Shown piece after piece: positions 8,900 through 19,148 of a stretch of DNA of 64,000 nt. The DNA is from Ricordea florida. Taxonomy: Eukaryota; Cnidaria; Anthozoa; Corallimorpharia; Ricordeidae. The stretch spans positions 17,380,449-17,444,448 of the forward strand of contig OX453276.1 in assembly GCA_949710005.1 (NCBI GenBank). Direction: 5' to 3'. The notes below the pieces were generated by a model. It was not told where the DNA came from. It made no database searches and was given only the letters and a program-made list of their open reading frames with translations. The position numbers and the translations under genes were made by a program. Every line of letters starts with the position of its first letter. Position 1 is the first letter of the stretch.

Positions 8900-9769
8900 A
8901 TGGTTTTGTGCTATTGTAGTCTGGGAACCAGACAGAGCTCTCGAACATTGTTTCTGTTGTTTGCTGCTAAAACTTCGTTTAGGTTTTTTGACGGTTTCTG
9001 CGAGTTTTCAAACAAAGTAGCGATCCCTGAATCAAAGTGTTTGTTTGGCAATCGTGATGGCAGAGCGACTCGTACAACCCAGCAGCACCTTCTGGGGCTC
9101 CGTGTACGGCATTTCCCTGGAAGTGTGATTTCTCAGGATGGAAATAATTCCCTTTTGGGAACAAATAATGTCCATTTGGACAGAAATAACTCCCTTATGG
9201 GAATTAGACTTGTCTTTCGAGACACGAGCAATTCCCTCTTGGGAACTATAAACAACTCCCTTGTGGGAACACAAATCGTCTTTCCAGGCGCAACAGGTAA
9301 TTGCCTTTTACGAGCTAAACAAACGTCTTTGTTTCGGCGATTCGAACTGTTTTGTAAACAGGAGTTCAAGAGAACTGTGTCTGGTTCTGACTATGAAAAT
9401 ACAGTTGAGATTATTGGTTGTGATTCACACCATAAGCGAAGTTCATCTTTTTGTGAAGTAAGTGTGGCTGATAGACCAGCCAAGGTAAACCTCTTCAGGA
9501 AACCTGACTTACCTCGACAATATAGACATTTTCGACAGCATTCACGAATGATGGCTCGCAGACCCAGGGATAGAGAGCCATCTAGGATATCATTGACAAA
9601 ACTTTTGCATTTAATGAAATGTAGAAAACGTAGGAAAAAGCACAAGAAATTGCTCACAAAGTCATTTCCTGTCTCATCCGTTTGGCACAGCGTTGCTTCA
9701 AATTACAAGCAGTGGAACGTCTGGTATATTCAAAGACTCTTTTTACAGCAGTTTTTTTACCAAGATTAA
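8900..9769 (+). CDS. Upstream Helentron reading frame, unknown protein
   Basis: The open frame encodes about 289 residues from ATG 8900 to 9769. I recognise no domain. Residues ~85-135 contain a degenerate repeat (NNSLLG, NNSLMG, SNSLLG, NNSLVG) that reflects the hairpin array in the DNA. The C-terminal half is basic, with KCRKRRKKHKK near residue 240. It overlaps the open part of the large Helentron frame (from 9618) by about 150 nt in another phase, and that frame has no ATG before its 2A peptide. It may be the leader of the same polyprotein joined by splicing or frameshift, or may be broken. A splice donor consensus (GAG|GTAAGT) sits at 8878. Confidence 0.4.
   Translation: MVLCYCSLGTRQSSRTLFLLFAAKTSFRFFDGFCEFSNKVAIPESKCLFGNRDGRATRTTQQHLLGLRVRHFPGSVISQDGNNSLLGTNNVHLDRNNSLMGIRLVFRDTSNSLLGTINNSLVGTQIVFPGATGNCLLRAKQTSLFRRFELFCKQEFKRTVSGSDYENTVEIIGCDSHHKRSSSFCEVSVADRPAKVNLFRKPDLPRQYRHFRQHSRMMARRPRDREPSRISLTKLLHLMKCRKRRKKHKKLLTKSFPVSSVWHSVASNYKQWNVWYIQRLFLQQFFYQD
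9148..9268 (+). repeat. Array of six short hairpins, 21-nt spacing
   Basis: There are six perfect 4-5 bp stems with four-base loops: TTCCC-tttt-GGGAA (9148), GTCC-attt-GGAC (9170), TCCC-ttat-GGGA (9191), GTCT-ttcg-AGAC (9212), TTCCC-tctt-GGGAA (9232) and TCCC-ttgt-GGGA (9257). The centres lie 21, 21, 21, 21 and 24 nt apart. Stem sequence changes while pairing is kept. Confidence 0.8.
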
Positions 9770-12700
9770 GAAATCAACAGTAGCTTTATTCAATGATTCA
9801 GAAAAAAATATTTTACTATCTGGAGATGTTGAATCAAACCCTGGTCCTGTGACAAATGATAGCACTTTGTCACAAGCAACAACAAATGACAGGTCTGATT
9901 TCTTGTTCAACTATAGGCTTCTTAGGCACGGTTTAAAACAATTGGATGTAGGCGGAGGAGGAGATTGTTTCTTTAAATCAGTATCACATCAGTTATATGG
10001 TGATGCACATCACCACTTTGAAATTAGATCTACAGGTATTCAGTACATGAGAAATAATCCAGAACGATTTATTGAAAGTGTGGTAGATTTATCATGGTCG
10101 CAATATATATCCAACATGTCTCAGCCAAGAACATGGGCAGATCATATTATTATACAAGCAGTAGCAGATTCTATGAATTTACAGATTCATATCATTGAAT
10201 CCAATCCAAATTTTACAGAAATGACCTTGGTTGAAGCAACAAGTTTGACTCAAAATCCTAGATCTATTTATATAGGGCACATAGATGAGCTGCATTATAT
10301 ATCAACCTTCCCAGCTTTAGCTGAATCAAGTACAAATCAGTTGGACAGGGAAAAGTCATACCTTGATTCTAGCAATGGTAAAAATAAATGCAAGAGAAAG
10401 AGCAATAATATTGTGTCAAAGCACCAATACTCAAGAATGTCAGAAAATATTGACAGGATTGAAGACCTTGGCAATGTCCATCATTCTGCAAATAAAAATA
10501 TGCTGCATGAACAGGCCACAGCAAGTAAAACCAAAAAGCGCAAAACAAAAGAACAAAATACTAATTATATGAGACAATACAGAGCTGCAATAGCATCTAC
10601 TGAAGAAAATGAAAAACAAAGTGCTTATAGAAGACACTATAGATCATCTAATCCAGAAAATAAGAGAAAGAATAGTGAGTATATGAAGCAGTATAGATCA
10701 TCTAATCTGGAAAATAAGAAAAATAATAGTGAGTATATGAAGCAGCATAGAGCATCCCATCCAGAAAATAAGAGAAAGAACAATGAGTACATGAAGCAGT
10801 ATAGAGCATCTCATCCAGAAAATAAGAGAAAGAACAATGAGTACATGAAACAGCATAGAGCATCTCATCCAGAAAATAAGAGAAAGAACAATGAGTACAT
10901 GAAGCAGCATAGAGCATCTCATCCAGAAAATAAGAGAAAGAGCAATGAGTACATGAAGAAGTATAGAGCATCTCATCCAGAAAATAAAAGAAAGAACAAT
11001 GAGTACATGAAGCGGTATAGAGCATCTAGTGCATCAGCTGAACAGAAAGTTAAAAATAATGTTTACATGAAAAATTACAGAGCTACCTCAACTAAAAATA
11101 TTCAATATTTTATCTCACGATTTCATGAAGTAGTCTCTCAAGGTCCAGTGTACATTTGTACTTGCTGTGATCAGTTATGGTATAGACATAGTGTATTCAG
11201 TGCAGAAAAACTCAAATGCTCCATTCCTGATATTGTCAAGCATCTTTGCAATAAAGTGAGTGTCAATAACATTGAATGGGTTTGTAAAACATGCTTTACT
11301 CACTTGGTTAAAAACAGAATACCACCATGTGCCATTGTGAATGGTATGAAATTTCCAGAAAAGCCAGCATTCTTTGATCTGAATGAGCTAGAGTGGAGAT
11401 TATTAGCCCCAAGAATCGCATTTCAAAAGCTAATGCAAGCTCCCAGGGGAAAGCAGTTTAAATTACATGGCAATATTGTGAATGTACCTGCAGATGTAAC
11501 TAATACAGTTACTATGTTACCACGACTACCAACTGAGACTGCTACGATCAAAGTGAATTTGAAAAGAAAGTTGCAGTTCAAGAGTTCAGCAATGTCATTA
11601 AATGTAAGACCTCATAAAGTTATCAAAGCTGCACATTGGCTTATGACTAACAGTGACCTTTATAAAGGTGAAGGTATTATGTTACACCAAGACTGGGAAA
11701 ATAAATACTATAAAGAAATTTCACAACATGATAATGGTAATGAAAATAATGATCATGCATGTCCCAAGCAATCAATACGAGTTGAACAAAGCAACAATGA
11801 CATTTTGTCAAAAGTTAATTTGGAAGATAACTGGAGTGAAGATGAGGAAGAAATTCCTGCTGGTGTAACTGATACAATGCTAACATCAACTGATTTCTTA
11901 GAAGACAGTGAACGTCAAGACATTCTGAACGTTGCACCTGCTGAGGGCAATAGACCACTGAGCATATTTAGGGATGAATGTTGTGAAGAACTAGCATATC
12001 CTGGTATATTTCTTGGTATGAAGCGACCAGAACTAAAAGAACGCAAGGTTAAAGTACAGTATAGCAATATTTGTAAATCTGAACTGAGGAGATCAGATAG
12101 AAGAGCAGCCATGTGTGTTGAAAATATATTTTTCAAAGCCAAAAAGTTGCAAATGAAAATTATTTTAGGAAAATCACGTATTGCACTTAGGAAATGCAAG
12201 GGAAATAGCAGGGCTTTAAATGCAGGTAACATAAAACAAGAAGGAGCATTGGAAAGATTAATCCGTCATGATGAGAGATATAAATTTCTAACAGCATTGC
12301 GTGGCTCACCTTCATATTTTGAGAAGGCTAAGAAAGACCTTTTTGCAATGATAAGACAGTTAGGTCCAGCTTCACTGTTTTGTAGCTTCTCGTCAGCTGA
12401 AACACAATGGATACATCTCCTGAGAATACTTGGCCAGGTTGTTGATCACAAGCAATATACAAATGATGAACTAGAGAAGTTGAATTGGGAAGAAAAGTGT
12501 CGACTGATACAAAGTGATCCTGTAACTTGTGCAAGACATTTTGATTTTCAAATAAGCCAGTTTCTTAGAAACTTCCTCTTAAGCCCTGCTTCTCCGGTAG
12601 GAAATATCTCTGATTGGTTTTACAGAGTAGAATATCAACAAAGAGGTTCACCTCACATTCACATGCTCATATGGCTTAAAGATGCACCACAGTTTGGTAC

Positions 12701-15700
12701 AGATAGTGATGCAAAAGTCACTTCATACATAGATCACATAATTACTTGTCAAAAGCCTGAAGACAATGAAGAACTACTGAAGCTTGTTGCTAGGCAAGTA
12801 CACAGACACTCACATACTTGTCGCAAGAATACCAAACAAGAATGCAGATTCAATTATCCACAGCCTCCTATGAGACAAACAGAAATTCTGTATCCTCTAG
12901 ACACTGATGTTACCATAAGTGAGACAAAAAAACATGAGGGTATGTGGAAATCAATTAAAATGTATCTAGATGATATCAAGGAAGGTGAACATATTTCTTT
13001 TGATGAATTACTACTTAACCTTAAAGTCACAGAAGAAAGCTATATACTTGCAATACGCTCATCCATTAATACACCAACAGTCTTTTTGAAAAGAAATCCA
13101 AATGAACTCCGGATCAATAATTATAATCCTGCTTGTCTAAGTGCATGGAGAGCCAACATGGACATCCAGTATGTATTAGATGTATATGCATGTGCTGTCT
13201 ACATAGTGAATTATATATCTAAGGCCCAGAAGGGTATGAGTGAACTTTTACGACAAGCTTGTACCGAAGCAAGGAAAGGAAATTCTAATATTAAGCAACA
13301 AGTTAGGGACATAGGCAGTAAATTTGTAAACAATGTTGAAATAAGTGCACAAGAAGCTGTTTATATTGTTTTGCAACTTCCAATGAAAAAAGCATCCCGA
13401 GAAGTGATTTTCATAAATACCTCACCCCCAGAGGACAGAGTGGAGCTTTTAAAACCACTTAATGATATAAAAGACATGGAAGACGACTGTGAAGAGATTT
13501 ACACAGGTGGTCTGCTAAAAAGATATTCTAAGCGCCCCGCAAGGTTTGAACATCTGACACTTGCTGACTGGGCTGCATGGTATGATTCATGTGGAAAACC
13601 ATATGCAAAACAGTCCAATGAATTAGACACTGATAACCTCCCTGTAGAGACATCTATCACTGACAATGATGATGATAATGAGAATGCTATCTCTGAACTT
13701 CCTAATAAAGTACCATCTAAATCAAAGAAAAGAACTAAAGCTAGAATAATAAGAAGTTGCTGGTTCAATAAAGAAAAGGAACCAGAAAAGCACTATCGTG
13801 AACTCATAATGCTCTTCACTCCTTGGAGAAATGAAGAAACGGACATAATAGGTATTTGTTCTTCATACAAAGAACGATATATGCTGCTATCAGTTGTAAT
13901 TTCCAAACAAATGGAGCAATATGCAGTCTGCAATCAAGACTTTAATGAAATGGAACAGGAAATGTCTAGTGTAGAAGACTCTTATGACTCAATAGCACCT
14001 GCTACTCAAAGTGTTGAATTGCAAGATGAAGCTGAAGGTAATACAGATTTACATCCTGACTTCAATGAAAACTACAATTTTGCAGATGACATTGGGATTC
14101 CCTCTATTGACTCAAATTCTGAGCCATTGATATTGAATGAGTTAGAAGATAATGAATATAGACACCTCGTACAGATGTTGAATAAGAAACAAAAAGAATT
14201 CTTTTACCATATTTTGCATCTTATAAAAACAACTGATGAACCCTTTTACTGCTTTCTTAGTGGAGGTGCTGGTGTTGGCAAATCACACCTTACCAAGGCT
14301 CTATATCAGGCAGCATTAAAGTATTATAATACCAGAGCTGGTGTTGATTTTACAGAAATAAAAGTATTATTGTTGGCACCTACTGGCAAAGCAGCTTATA
14401 ACATCAAGGGCAATACAATACATAGTGCTCTTGCAATACCTGCATCTCAATCATTAAAGAAGTACAAATCTCTCGACTCAAGTAGACTGAATACATTGAG
14501 ATGTCAAATTGGTGGAGTAAAACTCATATTTTTGGATGAAATATCAATGGTGGGTAATGCAATGTTTAATATCCAAATTTACAACCGCCTTAAGGATATT
14601 AAGGGTAGCTCACTACCCTTCGGAGGTGTTAGTATTATAGCTGTCGGTGATTTGTTTCAGCTATCACCAGTCATGGATAGTTACATATTTAAAGATATGA
14701 ATCACTCAGAATATGCCATTCTTGCCCCCAACCTTTGGAAAGAACTTTTTAAAATGTTTGAACTCGATGAAATAATGAGACAACGAGAAAGCAAACATTT
14801 TGCTGAGATGTTGAACAGACTTAGAGAGGGAAAGCATACAGAAAAAGATATTGTTAATTTGAAACAAAGAATGATAGAAGTCAACAGTAATAACTATCCA
14901 CTTGATGCTCCACATCTGTTTACAGAGAATGATAAAGTCAATAAGTTTAATGACAGAGCACACCGCAGCATATCTGGTAGTAAGTATACAATTAAAGCAC
15001 ACGACAGTGTCATAGGAGCTACATCTAGTGAACTAAGAGATAAAATAATGAAGCAAATACCTAACCTGGAACCTAAAAACACTAAACAGCTGCATTCCAA
15101 TCTAAATCTTGCAGTTGGAGAAAGAACAGAAATATCACTGAACACAAGAATTGATGATGGCATGACAAATGGTGCTAGTAATGTAATTAAACTGATTCAA
15201 CTTCATATGCCAGACAGACCATCTGGTGTCATCTGGGTCCAATTTGACCATGCTGATGTAGGTCGAACAACCAGAGATGATAATAGACAATTCTATGCCC
15301 AAGGCATTGAGCCTACTTGGACACCTATCAAACCAGTTACTGCAGTGTTTGCAGTTGGTAAAAATCGAACTGTTCAAGTTGTAAGAAAACAGTTTCCACT
15401 GAGACCTGCTGCTGCCAAAACAATTCATAGATCACAAGGTGATACAGAAACCAGAATTGTAGTTAACTTTGAAACTAGGCGAAGAGCAATTCCTCATATG
15501 CATTATGTTGGGCTCAGCAGAGTAACAACTATAGAGGGATTGTACATCACTGAACTCTGTGAAGACAAAATAGCTGTTAGCCCGGAAGTTGAGAAACACA
15601 TGAAATATCTTAGAACAGAGGGCAAACTTGACCTATGTTTTTCACCTGTCTACAATGCTGATGAGAGAGCTATAAAAGTATGTTTCTTGAATGCACGTTC

Positions 15701-16319
15701 TTTGCATAAACATATTGATGATGTGCGTGCAGACTTAAACTACCTAAAAACAGACGTCAGTATTTTTTCCGAAACACGTTTCAGTAATGCTGATAGCAAT
15801 TCTGTGTACCAAATTGCACAGTACAATTTAGTTAGAAATGATGATATTTCTAATAATAATGGTCGTCCGTATGGTGGTACTGCAATATATAGTCGCATTG
15901 ATTATTACCCTGGCTATCCACTTTGCTGTAATAGGAGTGGAATAGAAATAATTGCCATAAGACTAATGGTTATTCCTCATATAACAATTATAGCAATATA
16001 CCGCTCTCCTAGAGTGCCAGTTAGCCAATTCTGCACTGCTGTAAGGCAAACACTCATGCTATCTTCAACAAAGTTCAATATGTTTATTGGAGACTTCAAT
16101 ATCAACTGGCTCAATGAATCTCAACGAAGACCACTTCATGATCTGTTTGTTAAGGAGAACAACTATAGACAGCTAGTGTCCTGTTATACAACAGATAATA
16201 AGACTTGTATTGATCATGTATATACAAATTTGCCTGAAACACATGTGAATGCCAATATATTAGAAACATATTTCTCTGATCATAAAGCAATTTATGCACG
16301 AATTAACTGCTTTAGCTAA
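9618..16319 (+). CDS. Helentron Rep/helicase polyprotein with 2A, OTU and endonuclease domains
   Basis: The frame is open from 9618 to TAA at 16319, over 2,200 residues. A TTG at 9693 is the first possible start, and no ATG precedes the 2A. Numbered from 9693, the domains are: 2A peptide at ~44-52; OTU-type cysteine protease at ~85-200 (GGGGDCFFKS with the Cys, ELHYIST with the His); 18-residue basic repeats at ~300-450; a Cys-rich region at ~485-540; Rep nuclease with the HUH-type GSPHIHMLIWL at ~985 and VYIVNYISKAQKG at ~1170; Pif1-like helicase from ~1490 with Walker A GGAGVGKSH and Walker B LIFLDEISM; and an endonuclease/exonuclease/phosphatase domain at ~1990-2200 (NARSLHKH, GDFNINWL, DHVYTNLPE, SDHKAIYA). 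It would nick, unwind and roll-circle copy the element. The full domain set marks the Helentron branch. Confidence 0.85.
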   Translation, partial: NVENVGKSTRNCSQSHFLSHPFGTALLQITSSGTSGIFKDSFYSSFFTKIKKSTVALFNDSEKNILLSGDVESNPGPVTNDSTLSQATTNDRSDFLFNYRLLRHGLKQLDVGGGGDCFFKSVSHQLYGDAHHHFEIRSTGIQYMRNNPERFIESVVDLSWSQYISNMSQPRTWADHIIIQAVADSMNLQIHIIESNPNFTEMTLVEATSLTQNPRSIYIGHIDELHYISTFPALAESSTNQLDREKSYLDSSNGKNKCKRKSNNIVSKHQYSRMSENIDRIEDLGNVHHSANKNMLHEQATASKTKKRKTKEQNTNYMRQYRAAIASTEENEKQSAYRRHYRSSNPENKRKNSEYMKQYRSSNLENKKNNSEYMKQHRASHPENKRKNNEYMKQYRASHPENKRKNNEYMKQHRASHPENKRKNNEYMKQHRASHPENKRKSNEYMKKYRASHPENKRKNNEYMKRYRASSASAEQKVKNNVYMKNYRATSTKNIQYFISRFHEVVSQGPVYICTCCDQLWYRHSVFSAEKLKCSIPDIVKHLCNKVSVNNIEWVCKTCFTHLVKNRIPPCAIVNGMKFPEKPAFFDLNELEWRLLAPRIAFQKLMQAPRGKQFKLHGNIVNVPADVTNTVTMLPRLPTETATIKVNLKRKLQFKSSAMSLNVRPHKVIKAAHWLMTNSDLYKGEGIMLHQDWENKYYKEISQHDNGNENNDHACPKQSIRVEQSNNDILSKVNLEDNWSEDEEEIPAGVTDTMLTSTDFLEDSERQDILNVAPAEGNRPLSIFRDECCEELAYPGIFLGMKRPELKERKVKVQYSNICKSELRRSDRRAAMCVENIFFKAKKLQMKIILGKSRIALRKCKGNSRALNAGNIKQEGALERLIRHDERYKFLTALRGSPSYFEKAKKDLFAMIRQLGPASLFCSFSSAETQWIHLLRILGQVVDHKQYTNDELEKLNWEEKCRLIQSDPVTCARHFDFQISQFLRNFLLSPASPVGNISDWFYRVEYQQRGSPHIHMLIWLKDAPQFGTDSDAKVTSYIDHIITCQKPEDNEELLKLVARQVHRHSHTCRKNTKQECRFNYPQPPMRQTEILYPLDTDVTISETKKHEGMWKSIKMYLDDIKEGEHISFDELLLNLKVTEESYILAIRSSINTPTVFLKRNPNELRINNYNPACLSAWRANMDIQYVLDVYACAVYIVNYISKAQKGMSELLRQACTEARKGNSNIKQQVRDIGSKFVNNVEISAQEAVYIVLQLPMKKASREVIFINTSPPEDRVELLKPLNDIKDMEDDCEEIYTGGLLKRYSKRPARFEHLTLADWAAWYDSCGKPYAKQSNELDTDNLPVETSITDNDDDNENAISELPNKVPSKSKKRTKARIIRSCWFNKEKEPEKHYRELIMLFTPWRNEETDIIGICSSYKERYMLLSVVISKQMEQYAVCNQDFNEMEQEMSSVEDSYDSIAPATQSVELQDEAEGNTDLHPDFNENYNFADDIGIPSIDSNSEPLILNELEDNEYRHLVQMLNKKQKEFFYHILHLIKTTDEPFYCFLSGGAGVGKSHLTKALYQAALKYYNTRAGVDFTEIKVLLLAPTGKAAYNIKGNTIHSALAIPASQSLKKYKSLDSSRLNTLRCQIGGVKLIFLDEISMVGNAMFNIQIYNRLKDIKGSSLPFGGVSIIAVGDLFQLSPVMDSYIFKDMNHSEYAILAPNLWKELFKMFELDEIMRQRESKHFAEMLNRLREGKHTEKDIVNLKQRMIEVNSNNYPLDAPHLFTENDKVNKFNDRAHRSISGSKYTIKAHDSVIGATSSELRDKIMKQIPNLEPKNTKQLHSNLNLAVGERTEISLNTRIDDGMTNGASNVIKLIQLHMPDRPSGVIWVQFDHADVGRTTRDDNRQFYAQGIEPTWTPIKPVTAVFAVGKNRTVQVVRKQFPLRPAAAKTIHRSQGDTETRIVVNFETRRRAIPHMHYVGLSRVTTIEGLYITELCEDKIAVSPEVEKHMKYLRTEGKLDLCFSPVYNADERAIKVCFLNARSLHKHIDDVRADLNYLKTDVSIFSETRFSNADSNSVYQIAQYNLVRNDDISNNNGRPYGGTAIYSRIDYYPGYPLCCNRSGIEIIAIRLMVIPHITIIAIYRSPRVPVSQFCTAVRQTLMLSSTKFNMFIGDFNINWLNESQRRPLHDLFVKENNYRQLVSCYTTDNKTCIDHVYTNLPETHVNANILETYFSDHKAIYARINCFS
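9822..9848 (+). other. 2A ribosome-skipping peptide
   Basis: The nine codons encode GDVESNPGP, matching the 2A consensus D(V/I)ExNPGP, preceded by NILLS. Separation is expected between the Gly codon (9843-9845) and the Pro codon (9846-9848). The downstream OTU-Rep-helicase product would then begin with Pro, and a leader peptide would be released. Confidence 0.8.
10625..11030 (+). repeat. 54-bp coding repeat in the Helentron ORF
   Basis: There are about seven to eight units of 54 bp, each coding 18 residues of the form YMKQYRASHPENKRKNNE. The inner five units are nearly identical, and the outer ones are diverged and differ in length. Each unit is basic with an aromatic start. This is a tandem duplication kept in frame, probably for nucleic-acid contact. 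Confidence 0.85.
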
Positions 16320-16699
16320 ATAATAAATTGGCTCCTTAGTACCCACAGTGGCCAACATAGCATTCAAAACAATCATTGTTCACATAGACCTTGAACACAG
16401 CTACGTAATATTATATAAAATTGTGAGAAGTTCACAGTAAATTTTCCAAATAATTTAGTATAGTGTACTTAACAGACATTCCTCATATACATTATGTTGG
16501 GCTCAGTAGAGTATATCACTCAAACTACCTGAGATATGTGATTACAACACAACATTGTTTTCCCTTACAAAATGCCTTAGTGCTATGTTGGGTGATATAT
16601 CCTAAAAGCAAATGCAAGCACTATATAAGCTACCTCTCAGCAACTAAAAGCATATTGCTAATTATTTTACCTTCACAGATCAGTAGAAATACTGCTAAC
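16320..16699 (+). other. Intergenic part of the Helentron with a helicase fragment
   Basis: No gene is seen. Positions 16478-16511 copy the helicase coding sequence at 15490-15524 (ATTCCTCATATRCATTATGT and onward) with a few differences, so a piece of the element was duplicated here. Confidence 0.5.
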
Positions 16700-18262
16700 A
16701 TGTCTACCTCATCAGACTCATCACCAAAGTAAGTATACATTTAATGATGTTTTCTTCATGTATAATATTTTATGGAGTCTTTTATCAATCATTATAACAA
16801 TTTACAACAACCTATCCTTCTCTTTTGCAGAAAAAAATCTCAGGAGTCCACATCTACATGTAAGTAACCAACCTAGTCACCACTTATGCTTTTTTTTATT
16901 GCAATATTATTTTTTATTCAACTCTTTTTTGGAGATTAGAGCTAACAAATAACAATGTACAGATAACTCTGGACCACTAACACCTTTATGTAATACTTAC
17001 AGTATTAGTACTCTATTCAAAACTTAAACAAATTCTAAACTAGTAACTTCAAAACTTCATGTTACAATAGCAATTCCAATATTAAACGGAGCTTTTGCTA
17101 ATTCTCTCACTTTAGTGATGTACATTTCGCATTGTAGTCTCACTTAGCATGTTTTGGGCAGATACTCAGTATTACTAATGCTTCAAAGTAATTGCATGCA
17201 TACTTCTTTTTCAACCTAATAACTGCTTAGCTTTCAATTTTCAGCTCTTGAAGGATATATGCATGACTTAAGTAAAATCAAGACTGCATCAAATGGAACA
17301 ACAAATTACTTTGACCTCAAGCTCCAGACGTCGGACGATAAATCTGTTCGCCTTGTTTGTTTTTCACCACCCAAACGGAAAGTTCTTCAAACTGCATATG
17401 AAAAAAGATCACCGGTTAAGATAGAAGCCAACTTGAACACTAGAAAACGACTTAACAGCGACTCAGAAGAATACACAGTCCCTAAGAATGCTAAAATAAT
17501 GCCAACTACTTCAATGAGGATCTTGACAATCATTTACGTGTAGTCAATGAAGCACTTAAAGCCAACATCTACACCTTTGTAGACCTTAAGGTCAAAGTCA
17601 TTATCAAGGAAGAGAATAAGAATCCCATTGTTCAAGACACGAAAACGAGATACAAGTGTGATACCCTAGTGGCTGATGCAACTGGATGTGCAAAGCTAGT
17701 GTTATGGGAAGACATGATAAATAAAGTGGCAAGAGGAAAGTGCTACCATTTCAAAAATATAACTGTTCGCATTTTCGATGATGAGAAGTATCTCAACACC
17801 AATGAATCTACAACATTTGAAGAAATTGATGATATTCAAAATATCAACATAGATGCACCAGAAATCAAGAATAATCTCCTCAAAGTGAAAGTCGTAGGCG
17901 TCAATATAAAAAAGTCACCATCTTGTTTGGCCTGCAACCACACATTTCCAACTAAAGAGGAACCAGCACCAGATGAAGAAATAACCTGTACCAATTGTAG
18001 CATCACAACACTTACATCTTTCTGTAACACAAAGCTGGTTGCTCAAATAATTATCAAAACTACGAAAGAGTTAGCTACCTATACATGCTTCAATGATGGT
18101 ATCGAGAGTTTTCTCAAGAATGTCAAATGTGCTAAGTCCTTGGCAGAAATAGAACCAGCAGAACTTAAACAACTTCTCCTAAAATCTGGTGAGCAGACCA
18201 TCATTGTTGATAAAAAAGCAAAAATAATAGCTCAGTTTCTACCTGCCTCTGATCAGAAGTAA
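16700..18262 (+). pseudogene. RPA-like single-strand DNA-binding protein of the Helentron, frameshifted
   Basis: The exons are 16700-16728, 16831-16859 and 17245-18262, with GT-AG borders in phase. The product starts MSTSSDSSPKKK. The last exon reads to about 17510, then a one-base shift is needed to continue (NEDLDNHLRVVNEAL) into an OB-fold region: CDTLVADATGCAKLVLWED, GKCYHFKN, then a zinc-binding stretch with CLAC, CTNC and CNTK. This matches the RPA large-subunit-like proteins that Helitrons carry, thought to coat single-stranded DNA during replication. The shift around 17505-17530 would truncate it after about 110 residues unless it is corrected, so I call it broken. Confidence 0.75.
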
Positions 18263-18387
18263 ATTGTGACACCGCAGACAGAAATAGAACCAGCAGAACT
18301 TAAACAACTTCTCCTAAAATCTGGTGAGCAGACCATCATTGTTGATAAAAAAGCAAAAATAATAGCTCAGTTTCTACCTGCCTCTGA
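18144..18387 (+). repeat. 109-bp duplication of the RPA gene end
   Basis: Positions 18144-18252, the last codons of the RPA gene, are repeated at 18279-18387, 135 bp further on, nearly unchanged. The second copy lies after the stop codon at 18260-18262 and is non-coding. Confidence 0.85.
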
Positions 18388-19148
18388 GAGACTCAGGGAG
18401 ACTTTTTGTTCATTTGCAGTTTTTTGTTATACTAAGTAATTTTAATGCAAAGAAGACAGCTCCAGATGTAGAAGACATTATTGCTCTGTTATAGTGCATG
18501 ATGTCAATGAGAACACTCCTGTTCTAAACTTTGGTGAAAGGTGTGACAGAATTGACAAATATTGTGTTTAAATACCTGACATTCATATTTAATTGAGTCG
18601 GTTCCATGAAACTCACTAGTATTGTTTTGACATTGAGTTTTTGTCACCTTAAGTTCATGAAAAAAGTACCAGTCCTATTCTTTTGCCTGCGAAAAAAAGG
18701 AGAACTTGTGAATTTCTTACTAGAATGTGCAACTGTGCATATTCTGAAGTGTCAACACAGAGTTTTTACCACTGCTAGATACACCTTTGGTTGAGAACCT
18801 GGGAAAAGCCACCGATTTAACCTGTGAAAAAACCTATGATCTCTAAGAATTCATGCTTTTTTTAATACGTTCCGAATTTTGAAACGTTATGTTAGCCCAT
18901 ACTAAATTCACAGGGATTTTTTTAATGATGGTCCTATATGACAGTACATTCAGAGCTTTTTTTAAAGGTTCTCATCCAATAGTCTTTAGTACTTCGGACG
19001 TAAAGAGCAAGAAAAAGAAAAAAAGTGTTGTGTTTTTAGTTAGTAAGTTTTAACATGCAATCATTGCACCTACTCACTGTAAATGTATGTCATTTCACAC
19101 CATGAATGACGTAAATTGCCAGTGGAGGCACAAGTTTAGTTATAGAGA
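18388..19148. other. Helentron 3' region, no gene seen
   Basis: The sequence is AT-rich with only short frames lacking recognisable domains. I see no promoter, exon or repeat that I can support. Confidence 0.4.

Noticed and set aside
9148-9268. CRISPR-like array
   Set aside because: The units are different hairpins without constant repeats or spacers, inside a eukaryotic transposon.
10698-11025. Minus frames rich in Cys, Leu and Phe with repeats
   Set aside because: They are the reverse shadow of the 54-bp coding repeat in the Helentron ORF.
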